Below are positions 1-8,565 of a stretch of DNA of 64,000 bases, piece after piece. This DNA is from Pseudomonas tolaasii NCPPB 2192 (GTDB lineage: Bacteria > Pseudomonadota > Gammaproteobacteria > Pseudomonadales > Pseudomonadaceae). Under the pieces are notes generated by a model. The model saw nothing but the letters and a program-made list of their open reading frames with translations, did not search any database and was not told where the DNA came from. The stretch is from NCBI RefSeq assembly GCF_002813445.1, contig NZ_PHHD01000001.1:1860001-1924000 (forward strand). Direction: 5' to 3'. The translations under genes and the position numbers were made by a program. How positions within the stretch are numbered: position 1 is the stretch's first letter; each line of letters opens with the position of its first letter.

Positions 1-763
1 TGGACATGAATTGTTTGCAGCGCGCCGAAAGCGGGTTTTCAAACACCTGCTGTGGCGATCCTTGCTCTTCGACCAGGCCCTGGTGCAGGAACACCACTTC
101 ACTGGACACCTGACGGGCGAAGCCCATTTCATGGGTGACCAGCAGCATGGTGCGGCCTTCTTCGGCCAGTGCGCGGATCACATTAAGTACTTCCTGGACC
201 ATTTCCGGGTCAAGGGCCGAGGTTGGCTCGTCGAACAGGATGACCTTGGGTTGCATCGCCAGGGTGCGCGCGATGGCCGCGCGTTGTTGCTGGCCGCCGG
301 ACAGTTGCGCCGGGTAGGCGTGGCGCTTGTCGGCGATGCCGACCTTGGCCAGCAAGGCTTCGGCCACTTCGATGGCTTCGGCTTTGCTCTGGCCGAGCAC
401 GCGGCGAGGGGCCTCGATGATGTTGTCGAGGATGCTCATGTGCGGCCACAGGTTAAAGTTTTGAAACACAAAACCGATTTCGCTGCGCAGGCGGTTGATC
501 TGCTTGCCGTCGGCGGCCATCAGCTCGCCGTTTTTTGCGGCCTTGAGCTTGAGCTCTTCGCCGGCCACCAGGATCTGGCCCTGGTGCGGGTTTTCCAGCA
601 GGTTGATGCAGCGTAAAAAGGTGGACTTGCCGGAACCGGAGGAACCCAGGATCGAGATCACGTCGCCGTCGCGAGCGGTCAGCGAGATACCTTTAAGTAC
701 CTCAAGCTCACCATAGCGTTTATGCAAGTTGCGGATTTCAAGCGCGGGCGTGGCCTCGGCCAT
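1..763 (-). CDS. Amino-acid ABC transporter ATP-binding protein (3' end outside window)
   Basis: ATPase subunit of a polar or basic amino-acid importer of the HisP/AotP type. The start ATG is at 763 (protein begins MAEATPALEIRNL). Visible motifs are Walker A GSSGSGKST near residue 40, Q-loop VFQNF, signature LSGGQQQR, Walker B VILFDEPTSALD and the H-loop VTHEMGF. About 254 residues lie in the window, close to the family's full length, so only the last few codons are missing. Its position next to the mutY/yggX and his genes matches the order I recall around PA5152 in P. aeruginosa, where it belongs to a basic amino-acid ABC system; the permeases and binding protein would lie beyond the left edge. 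The exact substrate cannot be read from the ATPase. Confidence 0.9.
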   Translation of the reverse strand, partial: MAEATPALEIRNLHKRYGELEVLKGISLTARDGDVISILGSSGSGKSTFLRCINLLENPHQGQILVAGEELKLKAAKNGELMAADGKQINRLRSEIGFVFQNFNLWPHMSILDNIIEAPRRVLGQSKAEAIEVAEALLAKVGIADKRHAYPAQLSGGQQQRAAIARTLAMQPKVILFDEPTSALDPEMVQEVLNVIRALAEEGRTMLLVTHEMGFARQVSSEVVFLHQGLVEEQGSPQQVFENPLSARCKQFMS

Positions 764-1317
764 GTGCGGTCCTCATTGTGTTCGTTGCGATCCTGCTGTT
801 GGGCCGCCTTCCTGGCGAGGCGCCAAGCTAGCATAGCGTTCGGATGACAGCCAACAGCCCGGCGGGCGGTAAACGGGCGGTCTGCGGCAGGGTGTCGCAT
901 CGGCACAGCAGCGTGTCGCGCTATCAACAACCTACAGACGTTTCAACCCGATAAATCCACAGGCTTCGCGTAAAAAAGGGCGCGATGGTGCCAGCTTTGG
1001 CCGGGTGTTGGAAGGGTTAACCGGGCAAACGGTCCATATCAGCCCTTTTATGGGGCGTCACGTACTTTTTGTGTGTGTTTATGGTGCGTTTATTTGCAGT
1101 GAAGGTGGGTCGCTCGGTAACGCTATAGCGGAATGCTATTGTTCTCAAGGACTTGCGAGCGCCGTTGAAAACCTCTGCAGGCCGCGTCAATCGTGGCTCT
1201 GTAACATTTTGGCGCAAATCTTGCGTAAAAAATAAAGAACGCCCCGTTGGATTCTTTTCACGAGAAAGACTGCAGGCCGGGCGGACCGTTTTCGCAATTC
1301 CTCGCTAAGGTGTGTCA
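764..1317. other. Intergenic region between the ABC ATPase gene and gabP
   Basis: About 550 bases with no credible gene; the short open frames here have no ribosome site and no recognisable product. The right half is more AT-rich than neighbouring coding DNA and holds the sigma-54-like element at 1210-1224. The left end should hold the promoter of the leftward ABC ATPase gene, but I cannot pick a convincing one. Confidence 0.6.
1210..1224 (+). promoter_or_regulatory. Probable sigma-54 promoter of gabP
   Basis: TGGCGCAAATCTTGC matches the sigma-54 (RpoN) consensus TGGCACG-N4-TTGC, with the GG and GC pairs at the required spacing. It lies about 95 bases upstream of the gabP start, on the coding strand. 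RpoN control of a GABA/nitrogen-source permease is biologically sensible. The enhancer-binding protein is not identifiable from the sequence. Confidence 0.55.
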
Positions 1318-2709
1318 ATGAGTAGTACGCAAAGCTCCAATGACCTCGAACAGGGGCTCAAACCGCGTCACGTCACCATGCTGTCGATTGCCGGCGTTAT
1401 TGGTGCCGGGTTGTTTGTCGGCTCCGGCCATGCGATAGCTGCAGCCGGGCCTGCCGTACTGCTGGCTTATGCCGCGGCGGGCACGCTGGTGGTGTTGGTG
1501 ATGCGCATGCTGGCCGAAATGGCCGTGGCCTCGCCCGACACCGGCTCGTTCTCCACCTACGCCGACCGTGCGATCGGCCACTGGGCCGGTTTCACCATCG
1601 GCTGGCTGTACTGGTGGTTCTGGGTGCTGGTGATTCCCCTGGAAGCCAACGCCGCCGCAACCATCCTGCATGCCTGGTTCCCTGATGTGGCCATCTGGGT
1701 GTTTACCCTGGTCATTACCTTGTTGCTGACTGCGACCAACCTGTTCAGCGTGAAGAACTACGGCGAGTTCGAGTTCTGGTTCGCGTTGATCAAGGTTGTG
1801 GCGATTGTGGGCTTTGTGATCCTCGGCCTGGCGGCGATTTTCGGCTTCCTGCCGACCAGCCAGGTCAGCGGCGTTTCGCACCTGTTCGACACTCAAGGCT
1901 TCATGCCAAACGGCATGGGCGCGGTATTGGCGGCGATTCTGACCACCATGTTCTCCTTTATGGGCACCGAGATCGTCACCATCGCGGCCGCCGAATCCAA
2001 GAACCCGGGCCAGCAAATCACCAAGGCCACCAACTCGGTGATCTGGCGGATTGGTTTGTTCTACCTGCTGTCGATTTTCATCGTGGTGTCCCTGGTGCCC
2101 TGGAACGATCCGACCCTGGCGGCGGTAGGTTCCTATCAGACCGTTCTGGAACGCATGGGCATTCCTAACGCCAAGCTGATCGTCGACCTGGTGGTATTGG
2201 TTGCGGTAACCAGCTGTCTGAACTCGGCGCTGTACACCGCTTCGCGGATGCTGTTCTCCCTGGGCCGTCGCGGTGACGCACCGGCTGTGTCCAAGCGCAC
2301 CAACAAGAGCGGCACGCCTTACTGGGCGGTGTTGCTTTCCACAGGCGCGGCGTTCCTGGCGGTATTCGCCAACTATGTAGCGCCGGCGGCGGTGTTCGAA
2401 TTCCTGCTGGCCAGCTCCGGCGCCATCGCGTTGCTGGTGTACCTGGTGATCGCGGTGTCGCAACTGCGCATGCGTCAGAAGCGCACGGCGGCGGGCGAGA
2501 AGATCGTGTTCAAAATGTGGCTGTTCCCAGGCCTGACCTACGCGGTGATGGTGTTCATCGTCGGTACGCTGACCATCATGCTGTTCCAGGAAGCGCACCG
2601 GGTCGAGATTATCGCGACCGGTATTCTGAGTTTGCTGGTGGTGGTGGCGGGCTTGATGGTATCGAGCCGTCGCAAAGCGCAGAAGGTGGGCGCTGCGGTA
2701 CTCAATTGA
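1318..2709 (+). CDS. gabP: GABA permease (APC family)
   Basis: Inner-membrane amino-acid/proton symporter of the AAT branch of the APC superfamily, most like GabP, which imports 4-aminobutyrate. The 463-residue product has about 12 membrane segments. The N-terminal family signature HVTMLSIAGVIGAGLFVGSG (about residues 18-37) is intact. The ATG at 1318 is preferred over the GTG at 1312 because AAGG ends seven bases before it. A sigma-54-like promoter sits upstream and a REPIN follows the stop. Substrate is inferred from overall similarity to Pseudomonas GabP; another neutral amino acid is possible. Confidence 0.82.
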   Translation: MSSTQSSNDLEQGLKPRHVTMLSIAGVIGAGLFVGSGHAIAAAGPAVLLAYAAAGTLVVLVMRMLAEMAVASPDTGSFSTYADRAIGHWAGFTIGWLYWWFWVLVIPLEANAAATILHAWFPDVAIWVFTLVITLLLTATNLFSVKNYGEFEFWFALIKVVAIVGFVILGLAAIFGFLPTSQVSGVSHLFDTQGFMPNGMGAVLAAILTTMFSFMGTEIVTIAAAESKNPGQQITKATNSVIWRIGLFYLLSIFIVVSLVPWNDPTLAAVGSYQTVLERMGIPNAKLIVDLVVLVAVTSCLNSALYTASRMLFSLGRRGDAPAVSKRTNKSGTPYWAVLLSTGAAFLAVFANYVAPAAVFEFLLASSGAIALLVYLVIAVSQLRMRQKRTAAGEKIVFKMWLFPGLTYAVMVFIVGTLTIMLFQEAHRVEIIATGILSLLVVVAGLMVSSRRKAQKVGAAVLN

Positions 2710-2727
2710 TGAGTCGCCGCTAAACCC

Positions 2728-2817
2728 TGTGGGAGCGGGCTTGCCCGCGATGACGGACTGACAGTCGACAGCTTGTTCGCCTGATACGCCGCCATCGCGG
2801 GCAAGCCCGCTCCCACA
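2728..2817. repeat. REPIN (two inverted REP units), GCGGGCTTGCCCGC subtype
   Basis: The left arm TGTGGGAGCGGGCTTGCC is mirrored by the right arm GGCAAGCCCGCTCCCACA around a roughly 40-base spacer. It lies between the convergent gabP and the 2830-3243 gene, where it may also help terminate transcription. Confidence 0.9.
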
Positions 2818-2829
2818 TTTGGTTTTGTA

Positions 2830-3243
2830 TCAGTCCTGGAAGCTGGCCAGGGCCTTGGAGGCCGCTACGTAGTCCTCCTGGAACTGCGGCGATTCAATCC
2901 ACGCCAGCGCAGCCGCTTCGTCATCGCTGTCCGTGGCCCACTGCCGATATTCGATCAGCGCCGCCAGAATAAAATCGGTGGCTTCCTCCTCGCCTTCCTG
3001 TTCCAGCACCAGCGCCAGCAACGGGTGCGCCAGGAACGTCACACACAGCGCTTGTTGGCTGGTCTCGCCTGCGACGCGCATCGCCACAAACAACTCGGTC
3101 AAGTCCACCGATTCAAGGTCAATGCGGCTGTCATCGCCGGCGAAGGCGTCCGGCTTGGTCGCGACGGCGCGTTGAGTGCGGTTTTGCTTGGCCTTGGCCT
3201 TTGCCCGGTGGGCGCGTTTTTGCTGTTTGTTCGGCGAGGCCAT
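2830..3243 (-). CDS. Conserved hypothetical protein, basic N-terminus
   Basis: A 137-residue cytoplasmic protein of unknown function. The first 30 residues are strongly basic (MASPNKQQKRAHRAKAKAKQ), followed by an acidic, helical body rich in Glu and Ala. No signal peptide, membrane segment or enzyme motif is visible. The basic tail could contact nucleic acid or ribosomes, but that is only a guess from charge. The ATG at 3243 is chosen with AAGGA ten bases upstream; upstream in-frame codons would give an atypical leader. It is read in the same direction as, and 72 bases after, the alpha/beta hydrolase gene. Confidence 0.7.
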   Translation of the reverse strand: MASPNKQQKRAHRAKAKAKQNRTQRAVATKPDAFAGDDSRIDLESVDLTELFVAMRVAGETSQQALCVTFLAHPLLALVLEQEGEEEATDFILAALIEYRQWATDSDDEAAALAWIESPQFQEDYVAASKALASFQD

Positions 3244-3315
3244 GGGCTCAACGTCCTTGGGGTGTGGATCTGGATGGCGTATTGAAGCGCAGGTTGTGGC
3301 AAATCCCAAGGGAAT

Positions 3316-4269
3316 CTAAGCGTGATCCGCCACCCGGCGCCCTGGTGTGTCGTGTGCCAGTGCGCCCCGTTGCAGCCACGCCAGTGCAATCGGCCACAGC
3401 CGGTCCTGATATTCACTGCGAAAGAACGCGAAATGCCCCACGTGTTTTTCGCCGATGTCCTCGGGGGCGATTCGCAGGTGGGTGCGCTCGCTGGCGTTGA
3501 AATAACCCAGCAACCGTTCAATGGCCGCGACCGTGCCGAAAGGGTCGTCGCAGATGCTGATGGCCAGTACCTGCGCCTTCACGCGGCCAAAGGGCAGCTC
3601 GCCCAGGGCCTTCCCGCTGGGGCGTGTTTCGTACTTTGGTGTGGCGGTTGCCCAGTCCTTCACCACGCCGGCCGGGGTGTCTTCCAGCCAGCCCATGCGC
3701 TTGCCGGGGAAGTAGCCGCACAGGGCCGTCATCAGTGGCATTACCACATGCCATTTGCCGAACATCCGCCAGCGCGTGCCGGCTTCGTAATCGCGCCAGT
3801 AGGCGAACTGGGCGCCGACCGTCACGACCCGCCGAATGGCCGCGCCTGAGGCTGCGAGGCCGGCTGCACAGCCACCGAAGCTGTGGGCGACCACGTCAAT
3901 CGGCTGCCCCGGGAACTCGCGCAAGGCGCGTTGCAGCATCGCCTCGAAATCCAGCACGCCCCAATCCGACCAGGACGCCTTGAAGCCCTTCAGCGAGCCT
4001 GTTCGCGATTCGCCGATGCCGCGATAGTCATAGGTGATGACGTCGAAACCATGGGCGAACAAATAATCGGCGAAACGCGAGTAGTGGCGGCAACGTACGG
4101 AGGTGGCGGCGTTGATGATCACCACAGGGCGCGTGGGCTCGGTGCGGATGTGGCGCCAGGTGAAGCCGCCGATCGGATAACCGTCGGCGGCGGGCTCCTT
4201 GAAGGGTTCGCTCTGATGGTGGCTGAGTGTGCTGGCCGGCAGTCGCGAGGCGGCGTCATTCAAGTTCAT
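3316..4269 (-). CDS. Alpha/beta hydrolase, serine-active
   Basis: A 317-residue cytoplasmic protein with an alpha/beta-hydrolase fold. The nucleophile elbow is AHSFGG with Ser130; DYRGIGES (81-88) is the typical strand-loop before it. A likely acid is in the CDDPFGT stretch, and the C-terminal His is in GEKHVGHFAFF. It resembles the predicted hydrolases of COG4757. Substrate is unknown; a lipid or small ester is plausible. No signal peptide. The gene diverges from the toxin-antitoxin pair at 4451. Confidence 0.82.
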   Translation of the reverse strand: MNLNDAASRLPASTLSHHQSEPFKEPAADGYPIGGFTWRHIRTEPTRPVVIINAATSVRCRHYSRFADYLFAHGFDVITYDYRGIGESRTGSLKGFKASWSDWGVLDFEAMLQRALREFPGQPIDVVAHSFGGCAAGLAASGAAIRRVVTVGAQFAYWRDYEAGTRWRMFGKWHVVMPLMTALCGYFPGKRMGWLEDTPAGVVKDWATATPKYETRPSGKALGELPFGRVKAQVLAISICDDPFGTVAAIERLLGYFNASERTHLRIAPEDIGEKHVGHFAFFRSEYQDRLWPIALAWLQRGALAHDTPGRRVADHA

Positions 4270-4450
4270 TGGTTATCAGCCCATGTCGGTTTTTATTTTT
4301 TTAGTTACATATCGTCAGTTTGCCAGCACTTGTGCTCGCTTCAATAGGCTCTTTAACCTTCGGCGATTGCTGACAAGGCCATACCTCCGAGAGGAACGAC
4401 AGTAAACCATGGACCGATTAGACTGGCAGGCATCCACCACGGAGGCCTTT

Positions 4451-4642
4451 ATGAGTACCCCACTTTCGCCCATCGTTTCCGAGTTTGAAACGCAAGAGCA
4501 GGCCGACAGCTACGACCGCTGGTTTCGCGCCAAGGTGCAGGCTTCGATTGATGATCCGCGGCCGAGTATTCCGCATGATCAAGTCATGGCTGAGATGCGG
4601 GCCTTGCTTGAGGCGCGGCGTAAAGAGCGTGATGAGGGTTGA
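4451..4642 (+). CDS. Antitoxin of a type II toxin-antitoxin pair (PaaA2/stability-determinant-like)
   Basis: A 63-residue acidic, helix-rich protein containing SEFETQEQADSYDRWFRAKV and a DDPRPSIPHDQVMAEMRA stretch. I recall this pattern from PaaA2-type antitoxins and plasmid 'stability determinants', which bind and neutralise ParE/RelE toxins. The ATG at 4451 is preferred over an in-frame upstream ATG at 4409 because GGAGG ends five bases before it. The last 11 bases overlap the toxin gene, a translationally coupled arrangement standard for such pairs. The PaaR-type regulator known from three-part PaaR2-PaaA2-ParE2 systems is not present here. Confidence 0.8.
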   Translation: MSTPLSPIVSEFETQEQADSYDRWFRAKVQASIDDPRPSIPHDQVMAEMRALLEARRKERDEG

Positions 4643-4901
4643 GTGGCGGCCCGAAGCGCAGGCCGAACTCAGGGCAATTCTGGAATACATTATTGAGCGC
4701 AATGTTGCGGCGGCCAGCGATTTGAATGAGGCAATAGAAGAGGCCACGACAGCGCTGCCGCTGCATCCTTACCTATACCGGTTGGGAAAGGTATCGGGTA
4801 CCAGGGAAATTGTTGTCCATCCCGATTACCTGGTTGTTTATCGCGTTGCGGGCTGGATTGAAATTCTGACGGTGCTGCACGCCCGCCAGGAATATCCTTG
4901 A
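4632..4901 (+). CDS. ParE/RelE-family toxin
   Basis: An 89-residue protein with the ParE/RelE fold pattern: MRVEWRPEAQAELRAILEYI at the start, then helix, then the strand-rich GTREIVVHPDYLVVYRV core, and a C-terminal ILTVLHARQEYP. ParE members poison gyrase and RelE members cut mRNA on the ribosome; the sequence looks closer to ParE, but I cannot decide the target. The start ATG lies inside the end of the antitoxin gene. The gene appears intact. Confidence 0.85.
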   Translation: MRVEWRPEAQAELRAILEYIIERNVAAASDLNEAIEEATTALPLHPYLYRLGKVSGTREIVVHPDYLVVYRVAGWIEILTVLHARQEYP

Positions 4902-4976
4902 TCTTCGCTCTGTCTCGCTCGACCTTTGAAGAGGGGGGCATGGGCTTGCCCCCTTGCGATCTACCCGAGCCTCTTC

Positions 4977-5942
4977 ATGAGCCGTGACACCCTCGAACAC
5001 AACCAGATCCCGATCTACTTCATCGCCGTCCTCCTGGCGGCTGCTTTTGGCGTGCTCGCGCCCTTGGCTGCCCATGGGCTAGGCACGCTGGTCACGCCCG
5101 CCATCGCCGTGCTGATGTACGCCATGTTCCTGCAAATCCCCTTCCTCGATCTGCGCGAGGGGCTTGGCAACAAGCGCTTCATCTGCGCGTTGCTGCTTGC
5201 CAACTTCATCCTGGTGCCGTTGCTGGTCTGGGTGTTGACCCGTGGGCTCGTGGAGCGCCCGGCGCTGTTGGTTGGCGCATTGTTGGTGTTGCTCACGCCG
5301 TGCATCGATTACGTGGTGGTGTTCACTCATATCGGCAAGGGCGATTCACGGCTGATGCTGGCGGCGACGCCGATTCTGTTGCTGCTGCAGCTGGTGCTGC
5401 TGCCGGTGTATCTGGGGTTCATGCTGGGGGCGGAGTCGGAGGTCGTGGTGGCCGTAGGGCCATTCGTCGAGGCATTCCTGCTGTTGATTGTGCTGCCCAT
5501 GGTGCTGGCCGTGCTGACGACATCCCTGGCCCGGCGCTCAAGCGTTATCAATGCCTGGAACACGGCTTGGGCGTGGCTGCCGGTGCCGGCCATGGCGCTG
5601 GTTTTGTTTGTAGTGGTTGGTTCGCAGATCACCTTCGTTGTGCGGGATATCGGTTTGCTGATGCCGGTAATCCCGGTGTATGTGGGTTTCCTGCTGTTGG
5701 CCCCGCTGATAGGCGCGCTGGCGGCACGGCTGTTTGCGTTGCCGGCCATGACGGCGCGGGCGGTGACATTCAGCGCAGCGACCCGCAATTCGCTGGTGGT
5801 GTTGCCCCTGGCGCTGGCCTTGCCCGAAGACGTGCGTGGGCTGGCGGCGACGGCGGTGATTCTGCAAACCCTGGTGGAGCTGGTGGGCGAGCTGCTCTAC
5901 ATCCGGCTGATCCCGGCGCTGGTGTGGCGCGCTCGTCGATAA
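4977..5942 (+). CDS. BASS/ACR3-type membrane transporter (arsenic-resistance-like)
   Basis: A 321-residue integral membrane protein with about 10 hydrophobic segments, of the bile acid:sodium symporter/ACR3 superfamily. TPCIDYVVVFTHIGKG (about residues 100-115) resembles the conserved Cys-bearing segment of ACR3 arsenite exporters, and SAATRNSLVVLPLALALP resembles the family's later signature. No arsR, arsC or arsH is nearby, so arsenite export is uncertain and an organic-anion substrate is equally possible. The ATG at 4977 has a weak ribosome site; a TTG at 4926 in the same frame is an alternative start. Confidence 0.75.
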   Translation: MSRDTLEHNQIPIYFIAVLLAAAFGVLAPLAAHGLGTLVTPAIAVLMYAMFLQIPFLDLREGLGNKRFICALLLANFILVPLLVWVLTRGLVERPALLVGALLVLLTPCIDYVVVFTHIGKGDSRLMLAATPILLLLQLVLLPVYLGFMLGAESEVVVAVGPFVEAFLLLIVLPMVLAVLTTSLARRSSVINAWNTAWAWLPVPAMALVLFVVVGSQITFVVRDIGLLMPVIPVYVGFLLLAPLIGALAARLFALPAMTARAVTFSAATRNSLVVLPLALALPEDVRGLAATAVILQTLVELVGELLYIRLIPALVWRARR

Positions 5943-6030
5943 ACCCGGAAATCTATCGGTCTGTTCAGGCGTTATTCAGGGGGGGAGTCGGCACCATTGT
6001 GTCGGCGCACCTTACCTGGAAGGAATACTG

Positions 6031-7638
6031 ATGGATCATCGCAGCCGTTTTCGCCTGGAGTCCCTGGGCATTTTCCTGATTGCCTTGTTGCTGTTTACGC
6101 TGGGAATCTGGAACGAGCAGCCCCAAGGGTTTGACGGACGCTGGGCGCTGTTCTTGCAGGAAATGTTTCGCAACGGCGCGAGCCTTTTCCCGACCACCTA
6201 TGGTCAGCCGTATCCGGATTATCCCGGCACTGCGACCTTTTTCAGTTTTGTGTTTGCCCGCCTGTTTGGTGCGCCGAACCACTTGGCTAATGTGTTGCCG
6301 ACGGCGCTGGCGTCCGCGGGTGTCATCGCATTGATCTATCGCCTGCTGGCGCCGTCCAGCCGGCCCTGGGCCTTGCTGACAGTGTTGCTGACCCTGCTCA
6401 CCACCCAGTTGCTCGATAAGTCGCGCTCGGTGTGCCTGGACCTGATGATCGCGCTGCTCTGTGTCGGCAGTTTCTACCTGTTGCACAGTGGCGAGCGCCT
6501 GGGTTCGCGGGCAAGGCAATTGGCCGTATTCCCGTTGTTTGTGCTGGCATTCGCGATTCGCGGGCCGCTGGGCTTGATCGAAGTGTGTGGCGTGGTGTGT
6601 GTGTACTGGGCGTTGGGGCGCCCTGGCGCGAGGGTCAAGCAAGTGCTGATCCACGGTTTTGTCGGGTTGGTACTGCTCGGCGCATGCTGGTGGGTGTTGA
6701 TGAAGCTCGCGCGTTTCAGCGGCGGCGATGCTTTCGCCAATGATGTGTTCAGGATGCAGGTGGTCGGGCGTCTGGATGAATCGGGCGAGCCGTTTTATTT
6801 CTACTTCAAATTGAGTTTGTACCGTTACTTCCCGGTGGTGCCTTTGGCGCTGGCGACCCTGATCGCGCTGCGCCATCGTTGGTCCGAGCGCTGGGTCAAC
6901 GATGAAGTACTGCTGGTGGTTCGACTCGGCGCCTGCGGGTTGATGATTCTGCTCGGACTGTCGGTGCCGCACTTCAAGCGCGCGTATTACATCCTGCCAA
7001 TGGTGCCGATGTTTGCGGCTGTCGCCGCCTATGGGCTGCTCCAGGCGCAAAACTGGCTGCTGGGCGTGCGCCGCTGCTATGAGTGGCTTGTTGCCGCTCT
7101 ACCGGCCTTGTGCGTGGTGGTGTTGTTTGTGTGTCGGCATGCGTGGCAAAAACACGGCTACTGGCCCGACGTGTTGCTGCCGCTGCTGATCGGTGTGTTG
7201 CTGGTGCTGCAGGTGGCGGCGCTGGTTGCCTGGCGCCGTGAGTTGCGCCTGGTGTCGCTCAGCGTGATCGCTTTGGCGGCGCAGTGGCTGCTGCTGACAG
7301 TGGTGATTGATCCGGCCAAGGACCTGCAATTCGACACCCGCACATTCGTCACCCGGGTGGAGGCGTTACGTGCCTCGCAGCCTGGGCCTTTAGTGTTTGT
7401 CGACCTGGGGCGCGACACCTGGGCGGTGCGCTACATGATGAACCTGGACCATGAGGAACAGCCGCTGTTTGTCGGTGGCAATGAGCCGGAAAAGTTGAAC
7501 ACCTTGCCGCGTCCCTCATGGGTGTTGGTGCCCCGCAAAGAGGCGGCTCTGCTCAAGGGAACACCGATGGAGCAGCAGGCGCCCGCGTTCGAAGGGCGCC
7601 TGAATGACAACCCGCTGATGGTGTTTCTACTCAACTAG
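6031..7638 (+). CDS. Family 39 membrane glycosyltransferase (ArnT/PMT-like)
   Basis: A 535-residue polytopic inner-membrane protein. The N-terminal part resembles the PMT_2/ArnT group, which moves a sugar from a polyprenyl-phosphate donor to lipid A, protein or glycan: one membrane segment, then an acidic periplasmic loop (EQPQGFDGRWALFLQEM, with the expected Asp), then SRSVCLDLMIALLCVGSFYL. About 12 membrane segments follow, with a periplasmic C-terminal domain. AAGGA lies nine bases before the ATG. No arn or O-antigen genes adjoin it, so the acceptor is unknown. Confidence 0.78.
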   Translation: MDHRSRFRLESLGIFLIALLLFTLGIWNEQPQGFDGRWALFLQEMFRNGASLFPTTYGQPYPDYPGTATFFSFVFARLFGAPNHLANVLPTALASAGVIALIYRLLAPSSRPWALLTVLLTLLTTQLLDKSRSVCLDLMIALLCVGSFYLLHSGERLGSRARQLAVFPLFVLAFAIRGPLGLIEVCGVVCVYWALGRPGARVKQVLIHGFVGLVLLGACWWVLMKLARFSGGDAFANDVFRMQVVGRLDESGEPFYFYFKLSLYRYFPVVPLALATLIALRHRWSERWVNDEVLLVVRLGACGLMILLGLSVPHFKRAYYILPMVPMFAAVAAYGLLQAQNWLLGVRRCYEWLVAALPALCVVVLFVCRHAWQKHGYWPDVLLPLLIGVLLVLQVAALVAWRRELRLVSLSVIALAAQWLLLTVVIDPAKDLQFDTRTFVTRVEALRASQPGPLVFVDLGRDTWAVRYMMNLDHEEQPLFVGGNEPEKLNTLPRPSWVLVPRKEAALLKGTPMEQQAPAFEGRLNDNPLMVFLLN

Positions 7639-7649
7639 GCCGGTGCAGG

Positions 7650-8324
7650 TCATTTGCACTGGTAGCCCTCGGGCATCGTGACGGTGTAGTTGCGATGCAC
7701 GCGGTCCTGGAAATTCAGGTTCTGCAGGCCTTGTTCCACCAGAAAGGCCTCGACCTTGGTGGCCTCGCAGTCTTCGTTGTAAGACATCACCCGCAGCAGG
7801 TACACCGCGCGCCTGCTCGCTTCATCCCGTGCAGTGGCCGTGAAGGTGGTCAGCGTGGTGTAGCCGGTTCGCTCTGACGTGCCCACCGGGCCGTAGGTGG
7901 TGTTCGGTTTGCTGGTGCAGGTCAACTGGTCGTCTTTTTTCTTGTTCTTCTTGCATTGAGTGGTCGTGCTGGTGGGCACCTGGCCGTATTCGGTCGCGGT
8001 GTACCGGTAGGTCACCTGGCGGCTGTCGACATCAAGCAGAACGGTCATTTTGATCGGGGCATGCTGCTTGGGCAGGGTGGTGTCGGTGTACACCTCGCGA
8101 AAGCCCTGATCCTTCATGGCGCTGACCATGTCGCGCAGGTAGTAGCGGGCATTCAACGTGCTTTGCGCGCTGCCGCCGACGGAAGTGGTCACCAGTACCG
8201 GGGCCTGTCGATCAAAGTGATAGTCCGGGTCCGGTGTTGCGTTGATCGAAACATCCATGTGTGTGGCGCAGCCGCTGAGCAGCGCCGTCAGCAGCATCAG
8301 TGCGCAGAACAAGTACCGGGTCAT
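7650..8324 (-). CDS. Putative outer-membrane lipoprotein
   Basis: A 224-residue secreted lipoprotein. The signal peptide MTRYLFCALMLLTALLSG ends at a lipobox LLSGC with Cys19; the residues after it (ATHMDV) are compatible with outer-membrane sorting. The body is predicted beta-rich and resembles DUF4136-like lipoproteins only loosely. A basic, Cys-flanked loop (TQCKKNKKKDDQLTCTS) stands out near residues 121-137. The gene is convergent with the glycosyltransferase gene. Function unknown. Confidence 0.7.
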   Translation of the reverse strand: MTRYLFCALMLLTALLSGCATHMDVSINATPDPDYHFDRQAPVLVTTSVGGSAQSTLNARYYLRDMVSAMKDQGFREVYTDTTLPKQHAPIKMTVLLDVDSRQVTYRYTATEYGQVPTSTTTQCKKNKKKDDQLTCTSKPNTTYGPVGTSERTGYTTLTTFTATARDEASRRAVYLLRVMSYNEDCEATKVEAFLVEQGLQNLNFQDRVHRNYTVTMPEGYQCK

Positions 8325-8433
8325 TCAATCACTACCTTGCAACAGAAAATTCAGTAACCCCTAAACGATTGAGCGGCGCGATAAATAACCCTCAGGGTTG
8401 GCCGGAGTTCGCGGCCACTAAATCGCAGGCAAT

Positions 8434-8470
8434 AAAAAACCCCAAGGAATCATCTTCGCTTGGGGTTTTT
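8434..8470 (-). terminator. Rho-independent terminator after tRNA-Phe
   Basis: AAACCCCAAG pairs with CTTGGGGTTT around a short loop; reading leftward it ends in a run of T. It lies just past the 3' end of the tRNA and should end its transcript. The stem is nearly symmetrical, so it may also work on the plus strand. Confidence 0.85.
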
Positions 8471-8479
8471 CGGTATTAG

Positions 8480-8555
8480 TGGTGCCCAGAGACGGAATCG
8501 AACCGCCGACACGGGGATTTTCAATCCCCTGCTCTACCGACTGAGCTATCTGGGC
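8480..8555 (-). tRNA. tRNA-Phe (GAA)
   Basis: A 76-base cloverleaf read leftward: acceptor GCCCAGA pairs with TCTGGGC, and the D arm is GCTC AGTCGGTA GAGC. The anticodon stem GGGGA/TCCCC carries loop TTGAAAA with anticodon GAA, the T arm is GGCGG TTCGATT CCGTC, and CCA is encoded. It lies downstream of yggX with its own promoter and a terminator. Confidence 0.98.
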
Positions 8556-8565
8556 AACGGGGCGC

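Noticed and set aside
1005..1235. Short open frame upstream of gabP
   Set aside because: No ribosome site or recognisable product; it covers the sigma-54-like promoter region.
4977..5942. Part of an arsenic resistance operon
   Set aside because: Only the transporter resembles ACR3; no arsR, arsC or arsH is nearby, so I left the substrate open.
8480..8555. tRNA-Phe as an attachment site of an integrated element
   Set aside because: No integrase, no direct repeat of the tRNA 3' end, and housekeeping genes lie on both sides.
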